From Dromaius novaehollandiae (Eukaryota > Chordata > Aves > Casuariiformes > Dromaiidae): a stretch of 64,000 nucleotides of DNA. The stretch lies in assembly GCF_036370855.1 (NCBI RefSeq), contig NC_088101.1, positions 39,912,544 to 39,976,543 on the forward strand, given 5' to 3'. Below the pieces are notes generated by a model that was not told the origin of the DNA, did not search any database, and saw only the letters and a program-made list of their open reading frames with translations. A program made the translations under genes and the position numbers. Below, piece after piece: positions 41,801-54,400 of this stretch; positions within the stretch are counted from its first letter, which is position 1, and each line of letters begins with the position of its first letter.

Positions 41801-43374
41801 AAGAAAAACATGCAGAATTATTGTTAGAGCTCCGTTTATAGCTTGTTGTAAGAACTATACAATGGGAAAAAATGAGTACAGAGATTTTTGCTTTACTTTT
41901 TCAACTTAAAAATAAATCTTTAGACTTTAAATTGGAAAACTGCTAATTAAGATTTCTAAGGCTACATAGCTTGAAAACCACTATTGAAGTTTAAAGGGTC
42001 AGTCATAATCTTAATATTTTGCATGTTTTCTTAAGTACCTTGCTGAACTGAGACATAGGCTGGGAAGGAAGTGTTCCTTTCTGTTCCAGTTTCTTCCCCA
42101 TGCAGAACATCCCTCCATAAGAAAGAGTTACCCTTTTTGGGATGGGAAGAGTGGGAGGATGCCAAGCTGCACTCAAAGAAAACCAAACATCCTCAGCCTG
42201 TGGGATAAAGTGGGCTGGGTTTGCTTCACTGTATTCATCAATTCAAAGCCTGATGTTGGGAAGTGGACAGGCTGCGCCTCTGCTTGCGAGGGTGGCGAAG
42301 GTCCCCCAAGAAGAGATTCATCTCGCTTCCGCCTGGGCGACACACGCACCTCAGCTCTCGTCTGCCTCCCCTGAGCCCAGCTCCTCCCCGTGCGGGCTTG
42401 CACTGAAACCCGGCAAAGCTAGTGAGATTTCTTGGTTCTCTCTGCTGTAGTGGAAGCAGCATTTTAGTACTGGGTTTCAAAGGCAAGATATATCCCTTAA
42501 TACATAACTCCGTGGGCTTGTGCACAAGGCAGGAGATCTACATCAACAAAAGAGCCAGGACTGTCACGTCTTGCCTATTGTGCCTTCATGCCCATTAATA
42601 AGAATTTTTGCTATAATAATAGCTTTGTTTCACTTCAGTGTCTTTTGCATTTCTTCCTCAAAGAGCTGCTGAAGCAGATCTATTTAGTTATATACAGTTC
42701 TCTTTTGAGCATTATTTATTCAGGTAAGACAGTTTGGTCAGAAAAAAAATACCCCTTGGTGTGATAAGGTTCAGTTGCAAAATGAATGGGAACCATTTTT
42801 TTGTTTACCAGGAAATGCCACAATTTCAAATATTTTTTCCCTCAGAAATGAAGCACATTTCAAAATTTTGTGCAAAATGAAATTTGAAAAAGTAGTTTTG
42901 AGTTGAGGAAAACACTTAACTTAGAAATATTTCAACACTGCAGTGCTCTTGTCTTTAATGTCTTTTTAAAACTTATATTAAAAAGTCACTTACTCTGAAA
43001 AGTAGTTTTGGAACAAAATTCATTCTGAAAATGTCAAAATGTTATTATTAAAATGCTTTGTCTGAGATGTTTTCAAAATGCTATTTTATCAAAATCAGTT
43101 GATAGTTCAAAATATTTGAGTCTTGATTAACTCTCCCCAGCATTTTGAATTAAGAGGGAAAATAACACCCAAAAAATGTGTTTAATAAGGTAAATGTTTC
43201 CCATGTTGAGACATCATCAATAACATCTAGAAAGGAATTAACATAATTTGAGAATAAATTTTCCCAAACAAAGCGATATTCCAGAATCTGAAATTGAACC
43301 TAATAATCTTGCACTTTGTATTTAAATAATATCATTTTTCTGAGCAGCTCTGTTTTAAAGATAAATCTCATCTC

Positions 43375-43380
43375 TTTATT
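43375..43380 (-). promoter_or_regulatory. TMEM154: Candidate poly(A) signal AATAAA
   Basis: The plus strand reads TTTATT, giving AATAAA on the minus strand, about 85 bp below the stop of the candidate last exon of TMEM154. It is meaningful only if that exon is real; hexamers of this kind are frequent in AT-rich DNA. Confidence 0.2.
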
Positions 43381-43464
43381 TGTGTTTTTTTTGCCTTCCT
43401 ACTCCTTAAAGACAAAAATATTTTTAAAGTTTGGTCCTAAGGTACTGATTTTAAGAATGTGCGC

Positions 43465-43492
43465 TTAAACAGTGTGTGTATCTTCACTCAGA
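43465..43492 (-). CDS. TMEM154: Candidate last coding exon of TMEM154 (weak)
   Basis: A minus-strand acceptor (tgcttcag, AG complementing 43493-43494) is followed by sequence that, joined to the AG left over from exon 45409-45349, reads S-L-S-E-D-T-H-T-V-stop. Human TMEM154 ends in a short Ser/Asp/Glu-rich tail, as I recall it, so a tiny acidic last exon is the right kind of thing. The pyrimidine tract is poor and the match is only in character. Alternatives are reading through the previous donor to a TGA about 80 bp on, or another exon. Confidence 0.22.
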
Positions 43493-43566
43493 CTGAAGCA
43501 CACATATCTCAGTGGGGTTGCTATTTGAATCAAGGCTTAAGCCTCACTATTGTGCTTTGACTTGAC

Positions 43567-43660
43567 AAGATCCCTGTTTTACAGGGGGGGAACCTGAAGC
43601 AGTGAGTAGCCCAAAGATGCCTTTTGCCAGTCAGGAATAGAAACCATGCCTCTTGACTTA
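43567..43660 (-). mobile_element. MIR-like SINE fragment
   Basis: The plus strand reads 'gatccctgttttacaggggg' , then 'aacctgaagcagtgagtagc', 'ccaaagatgccttttgccag' and 'tcaggaatagaaaccatgcc'. This is the order of a reverse-complemented MIR: 'ccccattttacagatgagg', 'aaactgaggca', 'gcccaaggtca', 'cagagccgggattagaaccc'. It is clearly diverged. Confidence 0.65.
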
Positions 43661-45348
43661 CATTAATGTAATTCAAGTGCAAGAGCACTCTAACAAGGAC
43701 AATATTTTAAAAGACAGCTCAGGCTGGTAGGTCATGTGATTTTTCTGAAAATGACTGTTTAAGTTCTGGAAAGCAAACATAATGCTGAGGATGCTGTTGT
43801 ACCTAAAAATCCCTTTATAGTGTGAGTTATATCTGCTGGTGTTAACGTATGGCTCAAGAACACTTTGTCTTAGGCTCCCTATTACCGCAAGCAGTGCAGT
43901 TAGCAAATCCATTTTTAGAGAAATATTTTGCAGTTACTTATCCTTATCAATTTTCCTCTTGTGAATTATCATTTAGAGGCTGGAAGGGAAAACCAGAATG
44001 ACTTGTGAATGCAGCATCTTTTCACAGGGTCTCAGTGTGTAATTACTGGGCTTGATTGCATCTGGACCACTGGAGTCTAAACTTTTGTTTAAAAAGGGAA
44101 GATTTCTCTTGTAACAGTCATAAAGGGAAGCCTTTTAAATACAAATAGTGGCAATGCAGCTGCCATATTCTGAAGCTATCCTGAAACAACAGCTTTAGAG
44201 AAACTGAGTTGTAAACTCTCCAGCAGTGATGATTTAATGTCACCACTATTTCATTCCTGAGCAAGGAAAGTTAAAAAAGAGGGCGATGGGATATTATGGA
44301 GGTCTGCAGTGGTGAGCGCAGCTCTGTCGGAGGGGTGCTTTGGTGGCAGGGCTGAGCTGGCTTAACATCTGGCTGCCACTGGAAGCCCCCATTCCTGCTC
44401 CCTCCATCCCTGCCAGGCCATCCCCAGTGCCTGTCTGCACTGTCTCCCTCAGGTGCCCCTGCTCACATCCTTGGCTGCTTGCATCCCCTGCATCTCCCGC
44501 ACGAAGGATTTTCTTGGCGAGCAGCATGGTTTCATTGTTTGTTATTGCAATCTAGCACAGAGAAGAGTTGCTTCACCCATCCCTGAAACACAGCTGCACC
44601 ACAACTGTGTGGGCAGAAGTGACATGCAGCCCCTTGCTGCCAGCTGAAACCCCAGACTCGGTTTTAATTAGCAAAAATTGGAATTTGAGCAGGATTCTGG
44701 GGTTCTGGCCAAAATCCTGAAGAAACCATCCGGAAAGTTTTAAAGTTTACAAGCTCTTGGGACTGTGCTTTTGCATCCAACTAACATGTCCTCCCGGGGA
44801 TCTCTATGTGGGACTGCGAGTTAGTGCCAGCTCCTGGAGAGCACTGCACTGGGGGCACCAGGAAAATCCTTTGGCTTTCTCCTAGGGTCAGTCAAACCAT
44901 TGTCCAGCAGGTCAAAAACACAGGTGAGACATCTGGCAGTGGTTCTCAGGGACATATAGGCACCTCACGGTGAAGGGTGCTTCCCTTTGCGTTGGCCCTT
45001 GTTGGTGACAAGTGCCAAGAAAGCTATTCTGAATGCTTGTATTAACACCTCAGGAAACTGTGATTAAAATCTGATCAGCTAGTGAAACTCCGTCTGTGCC
45101 ATCTGGTTGTCTGTCTCACACAGGTTTACAACTGCAAGATTATTTATGGGTGCAATTTACAGGCAGCGACTGGTGTAAAAATAAAAGAGCGTCAAATCAT
45201 TTGTTTGAACTGAAATCAAAGTCCTTACATATAAAACCTTTAAAATTGAAATAGACCAAAAAATCAGTCTGTTTTATAATTATATATATATAAAATTTGG
45301 AATGACATGGGCCATGTTTCTTCAAATAATATAGTAAATTGAAAGTAC

Positions 45349-45409
45349 CTTGGGCTGGCAATTGATTCTTTTTCTTCTTCTTTTACAGTAGGCAGACATT
45401 CACATTCAG
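45349..45409 (-). CDS. TMEM154: TMEM154 exon 5 (cytoplasmic tail)
   Basis: The acceptor is cttttttag|CTGAATG and the donor is CCCAAG|gtactt. In the phase set by the previous exon it reads AECECLPTVKEEEKESIASP plus a split codon, matching the human tail around FECLPTLKEEKES. The two cysteines around residues 169 and 171 lie in the cytoplasm. The exon ends in phase 2, so at least one more exon, or read-through into the intron, must supply the stop. Confidence 0.9.
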
Positions 45410-48400
45410 CTAAAAAAGGATAAGAAACAAGAGTATAGTTACTCTCAGCAATTCTCCTCTATTTATTTCAAAATTGCATCAACTTTTTGGTGCAGCTATT
45501 ATAGAATTTAAAACTGCAGCATGTTTTTTGTACATCCTTTTATCTGTAATATCTGCTTACTCCATGTAGCATAAATGTTACGTGTTTTAAAGCCTCCTGT
45601 CCTTTGATAGGCATTGTGGTAATTTTTTTTATTATATATATTACAGTTGCTTGTGTACACACATACAAATGAACTACTTTGAGGACTGTTTACCATAAAC
45701 TACAATGAGGAGGACTATTTGTTAATCTTCCACTGTTTATGGTTGCACCTACACTTTCACAGCACTAGTCCAGCCAAGAATTTGGGGCTGCAGTTTAGGG
45801 AACAGTACTGAAAAAGCATTATGTAAAATGTTCACTCCCTTTTCTCCACAGAATTTTTAACATCATTTTGCAGCACTGTTTCCCCATGCACTGTATTTAA
45901 TGCCTTTATTTCACTACTGTTGCTTAGCACATGTTTTCTGCTAGTGGTTACAGACTGAGAAGGTCAAAACCCCATCATGTGGAGCACTGTGCTAATGTAA
46001 AGAAATGCTCCAAAGAGTTTTATATCCTGAAAACAAAATGTCCCTAGGAGGTCAGGCAAATGAGCTGTGTGGATGTAAGGCAAGGGACCAGGAATGAAAA
46101 AAATACCAGGATTTCAGCATTTCTTAGCCAATGAAGGGCTGTTAGCACAGCTTTCCATGTACCATTTCATCATCAAGTCTCATTTAAACAGTGCCTTACA
46201 GAAGACCTGCATTTTTTGAGGAGAGCCATGAAGGAGGATGTAAGGCCTTAAAAAATTTTGACTGGGAGATTTCAGCTGTGAGAAAAATGGGGAAAAAATA
46301 AAAGATACTTCAAAGAGAAGTATCTAAGAGGAAGTTGATGATGCTGGCGGTGGTAGTTATGGTGGGTACCAATTGCTCCATGGGCTGATGGACCTGACAG
46401 AGAGGCTATATATGGCGAAGGGTGCTGGCAGCGAGGAGCAGCTTGTGTTCGATGACAGAGAGGTGGCAAGGGAGGGGAAGGACACAAAGAGGGGAGTGAT
46501 GTAGTCGTAGTGACAAGCCTTGAGGAGGATCCTGGCAGCAGTTTTAAGCAAACAGTATTCTGACCTATGAGTAAACAGCTGTTTCTTCTACAATAGCACA
46601 ATATGGAGCACATAACTGTAGAAACTCTGAAGGCTGACAGGACTAGATGCTTCAAATAAACTACTATTTAGCATTAAAAAAAAGTATTTAAAACTATAAA
46701 TACTGTTTACAGCTATACTTGTGTTTAATAAAATCTTCTACTGGAAACTCAAAACATTTATGATATTCCATCATATGTTAAAAATAAGCTCCCACACAAA
46801 CAAAAATACTTCTCTGAAAAATTCTACCCCTGACATTTGTGCTGCTATTTTTGTAGCAGGGAGTCAAGAACACGACTAAAAATGTTTTAGGAAAATCAGT
46901 GATACAAATACAAAATGCCTTGCATTGATTTTCTATTCATGGTATCTACCTCAGCTAGAAAGAGAGGGATGATGGAGTAGAGGGGTTACCATGTACCATT
47001 TTTGTTCATGCTGTTCATCCATTTATCAAGCTCTTCCATTTCTATCTCCATAACAGAGGGTGTGTCTTCTTCAAAAATAGGACTTGAGAGGAGGAGGGGG
47101 AAAAAAAAGACATTACACAAAATGCTTAATTCAATAAACCTATAACGTAGTAATTTTGTATAAGACTTGCTCTTCCAAGACACAAGTCTTCCAAGACTGC
47201 ATTTCTGGAAAGTTGTCTTGGTCTAGTAAGCTGAAAATATGTCAATCCAGGGGGTAAGAATGAAATAGCTGCAAATAGGTTGGCTGTGTGCTGTCAGCCA
47301 GCATGACATGGGCTTGGTGCAACATCACATGCCGAGCTGTTCAGGGATTCAGACAGTATAGTTTGGGGATATCTGTGAGCACAGGACCAGTTTGACTGTT
47401 CAAGAATTGTCCCTACTGCAAATAGAAAACTGAAAAATAAAACAGTTAATCTCAGCCCTACTGGAACACATAGCTAAAGTCCTATTGCTCCAAGGATAAA
47501 AGCGCAGGGCCTAAAGTTTCATCTGAACTATGACTGAGATTGGCAGCAACTTAAAAAGGAAAGGTCATAACTATAGTAACTCTGTATTTATTTTAATATC
47601 TCTATTTACTTTTCCCTTTACTCATCATTCCTAGACTTGCACTGTAAAAAAACTATTTTAGCAGAGACATACCTTTATCCCTCCAAGAACCCATTTTAAT
47701 AACTTCCATCACTCATTATCAAGATGGAGCTCAATAAAAGGTAATGATAAAAATTATCACTCAGATGAGAACCATGCAACTTCCAGCTTGTTTTTCCAGC
47801 AGCTCAAGAATCACTTCCATGGCAGCTGGGAGATCTTTTCCATCTCATGTAAGAGTGAGAAGACAAATTTGAAAAACAGGGGAGTAAGACACAGAGCTTA
47901 TTCTGGATAGTAAAAGCATATGATGGGACTGGGAACTGATCTCCTTTGCTCATGGTATACCTATATCCTGTGGTGTCTCGACAGTGGCAGAGCCAGGGAT
48001 ACCTACAGCAGGTAGGGGAGGTGTTACAGGTGGTGAGTCCTTGTATGATAGCTCTCGCCTCGGCTAATGTTAACTCCTGTACTCTTGTTCTGGTCTTATG
48101 CCTCCTCTGCTTGCTAAATAATGAGATCACACCTCAGTCAACTATTTCGGGTCTGCCCTATAGTCCCTTTAGCAGCTCCTAGAGCTAGTTACTGGAATAA
48201 TTGCAAACGGTAGGAATGTTTAGAGTATGGCTAAATTAAACCAGATAATAAAGGAGTTAAAATTATGATGTCCTGTTAGAGCAAAAGAATCAGGAAAATG
48301 AGTAATATCCATAAACTTTACCTTTTTACATTTTCACTTCCCAGCTCATCTGGAAAAGAAAAAGTTGGTGTTCATGATTACACTGTGTATATATAGGGTC

Positions 48401-51400
48401 TGTATTACAGGTAAATCTTGAATAAGGTCACTTAAAACACATTCCAGTTTCAGAAAGCATAATAGTTAACTGTTAGATGAAAGGCAAAGCATCTCAACCT
48501 GTTTATAATTTTCAGAGGAGCCCATTACTCTTAATCTTTAACACACTAAAAGAAGCTTGTTACTAGCTTAGCCTTGCTGGGAGTGAACAGACTGTTAGCA
48601 CCACGGTGGGCATGAAACTACAGACACGCAGTTCCCTGAGCAAAACAGATGTAATGAGAAAAGTGCCATTCTGAGAAGGATCCACTGCTGCAGAAATTGT
48701 TTACTGGAAACGTCAGGACATTTTGCTGCAAACTACACGCAATCAATCTGTCTCTGGATGGAGACTATGGGAGCCTCTTATGGAGAGAAGAAACGGGGAG
48801 GCTTGCATGGCAGCTTAAATCTCAGTTAGGTAAATGATGCTGAACTAGCCAGACGCAAAATGGGATATGAAGCTAGTTACGACCCTCAGACGAAGATGGT
48901 AAACAAGCAGCATAACAGCCATTATTCAGGCTACTAACTTCCCCTCCAGGGATTCCTGAAGTGATCGAAAAGCCTCAGCTCTCAAAAAAGAACGAAGAAC
49001 TACATATAGTATCCACATTGTACACTGTCTTAGATCAGCTTATTTTTAATCCAGTGCAGCCGAGTGGGTGCTCCCACTCGTTCCAGCATACTGCCTTGCT
49101 GCAGAGCCATCCCACGGCCAAAATGCTGGCTCCACGCAATAAATACAGGGCAAAAGATGCCCAGCACTGTGCTCCTGCAAGGCATCACATCTCTAGGCAG
49201 TTCGAAAAGCATACCTGCATTTCATACCATCCAGAAACAGGCAGGCAACTAGATGTCTGTCTGTGAACTGAGCATTTGCTAAGAGCGTGACCCCGTGATA
49301 AGGCAGGTGCATTCTCAAAATGCCCTGAAAAGTGGGATCAAAATATATGTTAGATATATATTGCTGTCTTCAGGCTGACATATTTAAAATGACATTCACA
49401 TTCTGTAAAGACGCTGGTATGACCATTTTGGGAGTTCACTTACCAACTGCATATTTTTAATATGACACCTTAGTTCGGTTTCTGTTGCTTAACAGTTCAG
49501 ACTTATGAATTTCTTTGCTAACAGAGTATACGTTACTTCCTGAAATATTGCTCTTCCTATTGCAGCACACAGCCAGTATGATCATGTGATTCCTAAGTAA
49601 TTTACTTTGATCTTCACTGGTGGTTTCATAGCTGCTAACACCCTACAAGATCCCTCTAAAAATGTCCCTTAAAATGGTTTTGCTTGTTCTTATTTTATTG
49701 AAGCTCCAAGCAGCTTTACACTGTGGATAGTACAGGCAATAGAAGCATTAAATTCACCTTGCATGAAGTTATTAACCATAAAGGCAGAATAACTATGTAT
49801 AGTCACACAGTAACATCTTCATTCCATTATCAAGAGGAGCCAGAGCTTGCTGCTGCGGCTCCCGTGGGTGTACAAAGTGAGCAGGAGGTGCCAAAAAGCA
49901 GAACTAGCTCACGCCTAAAGGAGAACTAAGTATGCAGAAACCGCTCGCCAGGGGTAACAGATTCTTTTCTATATATGAAACAAAAATAAAACCAGAGAAA
50001 TACATCCTAAATGTGGCATTCCAGTCCTTGAAATAACTTTTTATTCCTGTCAAGTGTGTTCTAAAAATATCCTTCTGATGTGTGAGAAGATAGATTTTAC
50101 CTTGTTTAGACTTTTTCCTTTTATGATGTATTACAAAAAACGTGATCAGCAAAATCAGCAGGACCAGCAGCACGACGGGGACAACATATATCAAGGTAGA
50201 CTGTTCTGCTCTTTCTAGGCTGTCATTATTGCTCACAGTAGTCAATTCAGTACTTGCACTTTTTGTTTCAAAGCTGCTCTCAGTAGCTCTTGTAGCAACA
50301 TGTTCATGGTCATCCACAGTCGTAGAAGATCTAGTAGGCATAGCAGGAGGAGGTGTTACTGTAATGGTGGGTAACATTGGTGATCCATATCCCGAACCAG
50401 CAGTTTCATTCTCAAAGCCTGCCAAACATATGAGGAAAACTTAACATTTTCTCTTTTATATTGATATTCTCATTAAGTCAAAGCTCTAATACTTACTCTT
50501 CATTTGGCTCGTTTAAAGAAAAAAAGCCAGCAAATGCACATACACATATGTTTACAGATCTTGGGCACTAGATGTATAATTAGATTGCATATTTTCCGCT
50601 GGTTTTTACTGGGACACATCAGCATGTGTGGTCTGTTTGCATGCCTGTCTCACACAAACATATGTTTTTCCTGCAGGTTCACATCCGGTGTTGCTCTCAC
50701 TGTAAAAGTCTTCTGCTTATCTGTCAACCGTACCATCCTGCTCCGCTCCTCAGGCTCAGCGCTTATGGCCTCAACCTCTCCCATTGCCCTCCTTACCCCA
50801 GGGTTAGCACCGTTCGCAGAGACCATTATCGCAGGTTCACCAATTTCTCCAGCTCACTGATTTCTCAGTTTCTGTGCCTTTCACAAATTTGTTAAATTCA
50901 CTTAACTTCATGGCAAATAACAGGTCTGGTGAAGGGAACTGTGAAGCCTGTAGAAGCTGCTGACTCTCATTTCTGCATGGACTAGAAGAGGTAGTAACAT
51001 AGAGACTTTATAGCATACAAATGCAGTAACTGCTCCTCTATTCAGTGCTACAGGCTGGGTAAAGGAGTACATGGTAAAGACACAGTGCTGGTTATTTTGC
51101 ATGAATGTTAAGGTGGTTTTGAATCTTGATTTGGGATTTGGTTTGATTTAGCGTATGTTTGGCAAGGAAAGTGGCTAAAATTGGCTACATTGGTCATAGT
51201 AAAATGATTTTTTTTTTTTTTGAGGCTAAGAGATGTTATTACTAATTGTCATGGAGTTTAAAGCCTAATGTTAGTACAGCAAATTCTGGCTTGATACTAT
51301 ATTCCATACGGATGCCAAATTTCCTGTTGTTGCCAAGGGTGCAGGGATCAGTCCTTAGATAAATTACACCAGTATGCTTCCAAATGCAAAACCTCTAATA

Positions 51401-54400
51401 ATTTTCTTAGCATGAAATTAACTGATGACTTTTTGTGTTATCTGTCCGTTCAGATATAGTGCTGGCACGGTACAGCTCTCATTTTATGGAATAAAGCAGG
51501 ACAGGCTTTCATGACTTTTGCAATGACAAGATTCTCGCTTTTCTTGTAAAGTGCTGGGCAGCCATAGTTTCCACTAGAGTTAGCAAGAGCTTACGGTTTT
51601 CAGCACCTCATTGCTGGCATTTCGAATCTCACAGGACTGGAACCAGAAGTACTTAGCATTTTAAATGCTTTTGTAAACACATTAATCTTCATAATGGCCC
51701 TGAGAGATGAGCAGTTATCATCTCCATTTACAAATGAGAAACCAGAAGGACAGGAAGCTGTCCTTCTCAGGGACACAAAGCGAGAGAGGAAAACTGGGAT
51801 TAGAGCGCTATCTCATGCTTAATCCACTCTGCAGCATCTCTTCTCCTGTCAGATTTTTCTTGAAAAGAAGATGACTATCTCATGAGACTGTATTCCAGGA
51901 AACCCAATTTCCAATGAAAAAAATGACTTGAGTGTGGCAGCACTGATTTATCTATATTTTTATGCCACACTTATCACTCAGGCACCTGATCATTTCACCC
52001 TTTCCTTGAAACTAGGAAAGGATTTTAATGCTTAATAAATACTGCTTAATACTTTATTAAAGTATTTTAATATTACAAAGACCACCAGTCTCTTTCACTG
52101 TAATACAACGATCAAAATGTTAAGTCTTCAATAGCAGACAGTAGCAGACATAGTCCTTTATATGGACAGTCTTTAATTATGTCACTTTCCTCTCTATTTG
52201 GTACTTCAGTCAAGAGCAAAGCAAAATCTCTGTCTCCTGTGCAGGCAGTGACCCCTTGCATGCGTGCTCTTCAACCCATGCCCCTGATATGGTGGCTCTC
52301 ATTAATCCTACCAAGAAGGAAGGGAGGGAGATATCCGCTCCGTTATTATTTTTGGCCACTTGACTTCTCTTTCCAGAGATAGTTGATAGTCCTCAGAGTT
52401 TGCAGAAACTTTTTTTATATTGTTGTTTCATAAAGCATCAAGATATCAATATAGATGGCCACACAGTAGATTCCTGCATGATTAACCATACTGCTGGCAG
52501 AGCAGACGAACCACCTCAGTGTCACAGAACCATTTCTACGACCTTGTTTCATTTTCCTCCTCTAACCCGTCATCTGCCTCATTTGATACATTGATAAGGA
52601 CAAGCCCATTGTTAAAAATAGTACAAGTGGGAAAGGGTGTGGAGAAAATTGCTTATTTTTCATTTACTATTAGAGCTAAAATGAATTTTACAAATGTCTA
52701 AAACATGACGTGACTTTAAAGCAAAAGCAACAGTCACATCTCATTAACTGCAGCACTAAACTTTTAGTTGGAGTATTTGCTGTGTCTGATTTCCAAGAGA
52801 GCCTTTTTCAGTGCCTCTGTTACTTTTTATTTGCCTGTTTTTGAGCTAGAAAGCAGATTTCAAATCATTTATCTCTGTGTGAAGAAGAATTACCCTTTCT
52901 ACTCTCTAGACAAAAAAAAAATGGCAAATCACAGAGAGTGACCTTGTTACCACACATTTTTGTCCACTTTGCATAATTCAGGGACAAAACAGCATCTTTT
53001 ATTTGAGCACATTTTTCTCTTAAAAGATCTTTTCTTTCACCTGATTAAATAGTCTCTCAGCAGAAGGGCAGCCAATTGCACAATGTGCTAGCGAGGATAT
53101 TGCTCTTAAGTCTTATGTTTTATCTGCTGCCTTGGCACATCTATCTTGGCACATAGCTCTTCTATCTGTCACCTCTAAGGACCAGAGCTCAAACCTCAGA
53201 CTCAGGCCTCTGGTGATGGACACCCTACCTGTCTACTAATACTGGACAGGGGTTCTTCTAGCTCTCTTTTAGTGCTTACAGATCAATGTTTTGCATGGTG
53301 ATAAAACCATGTACCTGAGTGGGCGTTATGGGCTGGAATTTCTACGTTTGGCCCCACCAGCAGGGGTGGGCACAGGCATGTGACATGAAAGCTGTGTATA
53401 GCAAGGTTTGGAGCATGGCAGGGGAGCACCTGAAAGTCAGAGACTTTGTGGGATGCTGTTCAAGGCTTTTCTCCATGCCCAGAGAGAGTCAGATTTGCTG
53501 GGGTCATTCATACCATGAATTGTCTGGTCAGCTGTGCGTGGGTTTCATTCTGCAGAGATCTAATTAGCTCCCTTCAAAAAGGAGTCTGGCCATAGCACAG
53601 CATTCGTTTGGGATGGAAAATCAAGGCCAATGGAGTGAAACAAGGAGGGAGTCAAACCTGATAATGTAGATACCTCCTTGACTTGCAAGAGCACATGCCT
53701 TCCATCTTGCTGAGCTCAGCCTCGTGCTTTTGGCCCCATTCTGATATCCTTACTCGGCCTTCTGTGCATGTCAGTCAAGAAGAAGGTGCTCATATGATAA
53801 CCATGATCACTGCTTTGTCTAAAACACTTTATCTAAACCACGAGTGCTGGAGACTTGTCCCCCACACTGCGGGGGGGGGGGGGGGGGGGGGGACAAAAAA
53901 GCATAGTCCTTACGGGATCAAAACCTGACTTTTTCATCACTGAGAAAGCGCTTGCAGCAGCTCAAAGAAGGTTCCGCTATGATTCTTATGAAAAGGGTGT
54001 TATGAGAAGGCTACATCACTGTATTCACGCACCATGGTATAAGGTGTTGTTTGGTATTATCTACTTATAAAATATGCTTGAGTTACTAATGGAAGTTGCC
54101 TGAACTTTGGAGGTGCTTCCAAGCCTGTCTTTCAAGGGAGACAAAGGGAGTTAAGTATATTGAGCAACTCTGCAGACCAGACTCCAAACAAGCAGATGCA
54201 AACATTTCTGTTGTCGCTGCATTTGTTCCTCTGATGTCTGTGTTGTATCACTAAGAGATAGTGATATAAGTTTCTGATGAAGTAAGCAGACAAACAGGTT
54301 TCTGATTTTAGTTGGATGTGGGGCAAGGAAAAATACCTTGCAGTCAGCACATTTGGTTCTGCAGTAAAATCATCAGTCAGCCTGCTGTGTTCTCATCAAA

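Larger units (their letters stand above)
15460..43360. other. Intergenic DNA between FBXW7 promoter and TMEM154 3' end
   Basis: About 28 kb has no coding exon I can support on either strand. Open frames are under about 170 codons, without domains, signal peptides or consistent splice signals. Contents are unique AT-rich DNA, simple repeats, a MIR-like piece near 17.2 kb, other old repeat pieces near 26.3, 27.5 and 36.3 kb, a T27 tract near 23.85 kb, a GC-richer pocket at 35.1-35.8 kb and a CR1 relic near 38.5-38.9 kb. Distal enhancers of FBXW7 could lie here, but none can be named from one sequence. Confidence 0.6.

Noticed and set aside
46272..46655. 127-codon minus-strand frame
   Set aside because: It runs antisense through an old dispersed repeat and is low in complexity, with no support as a gene.
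48653..48693. Possible missing TMEM154 exon after the acceptor ttctgcag (reads like VDPSQNGTFLIT)
   Set aside because: The acceptor is fair and the length about right, but the only nearby GT gives phase 0, whereas the next exon needs phase 1.
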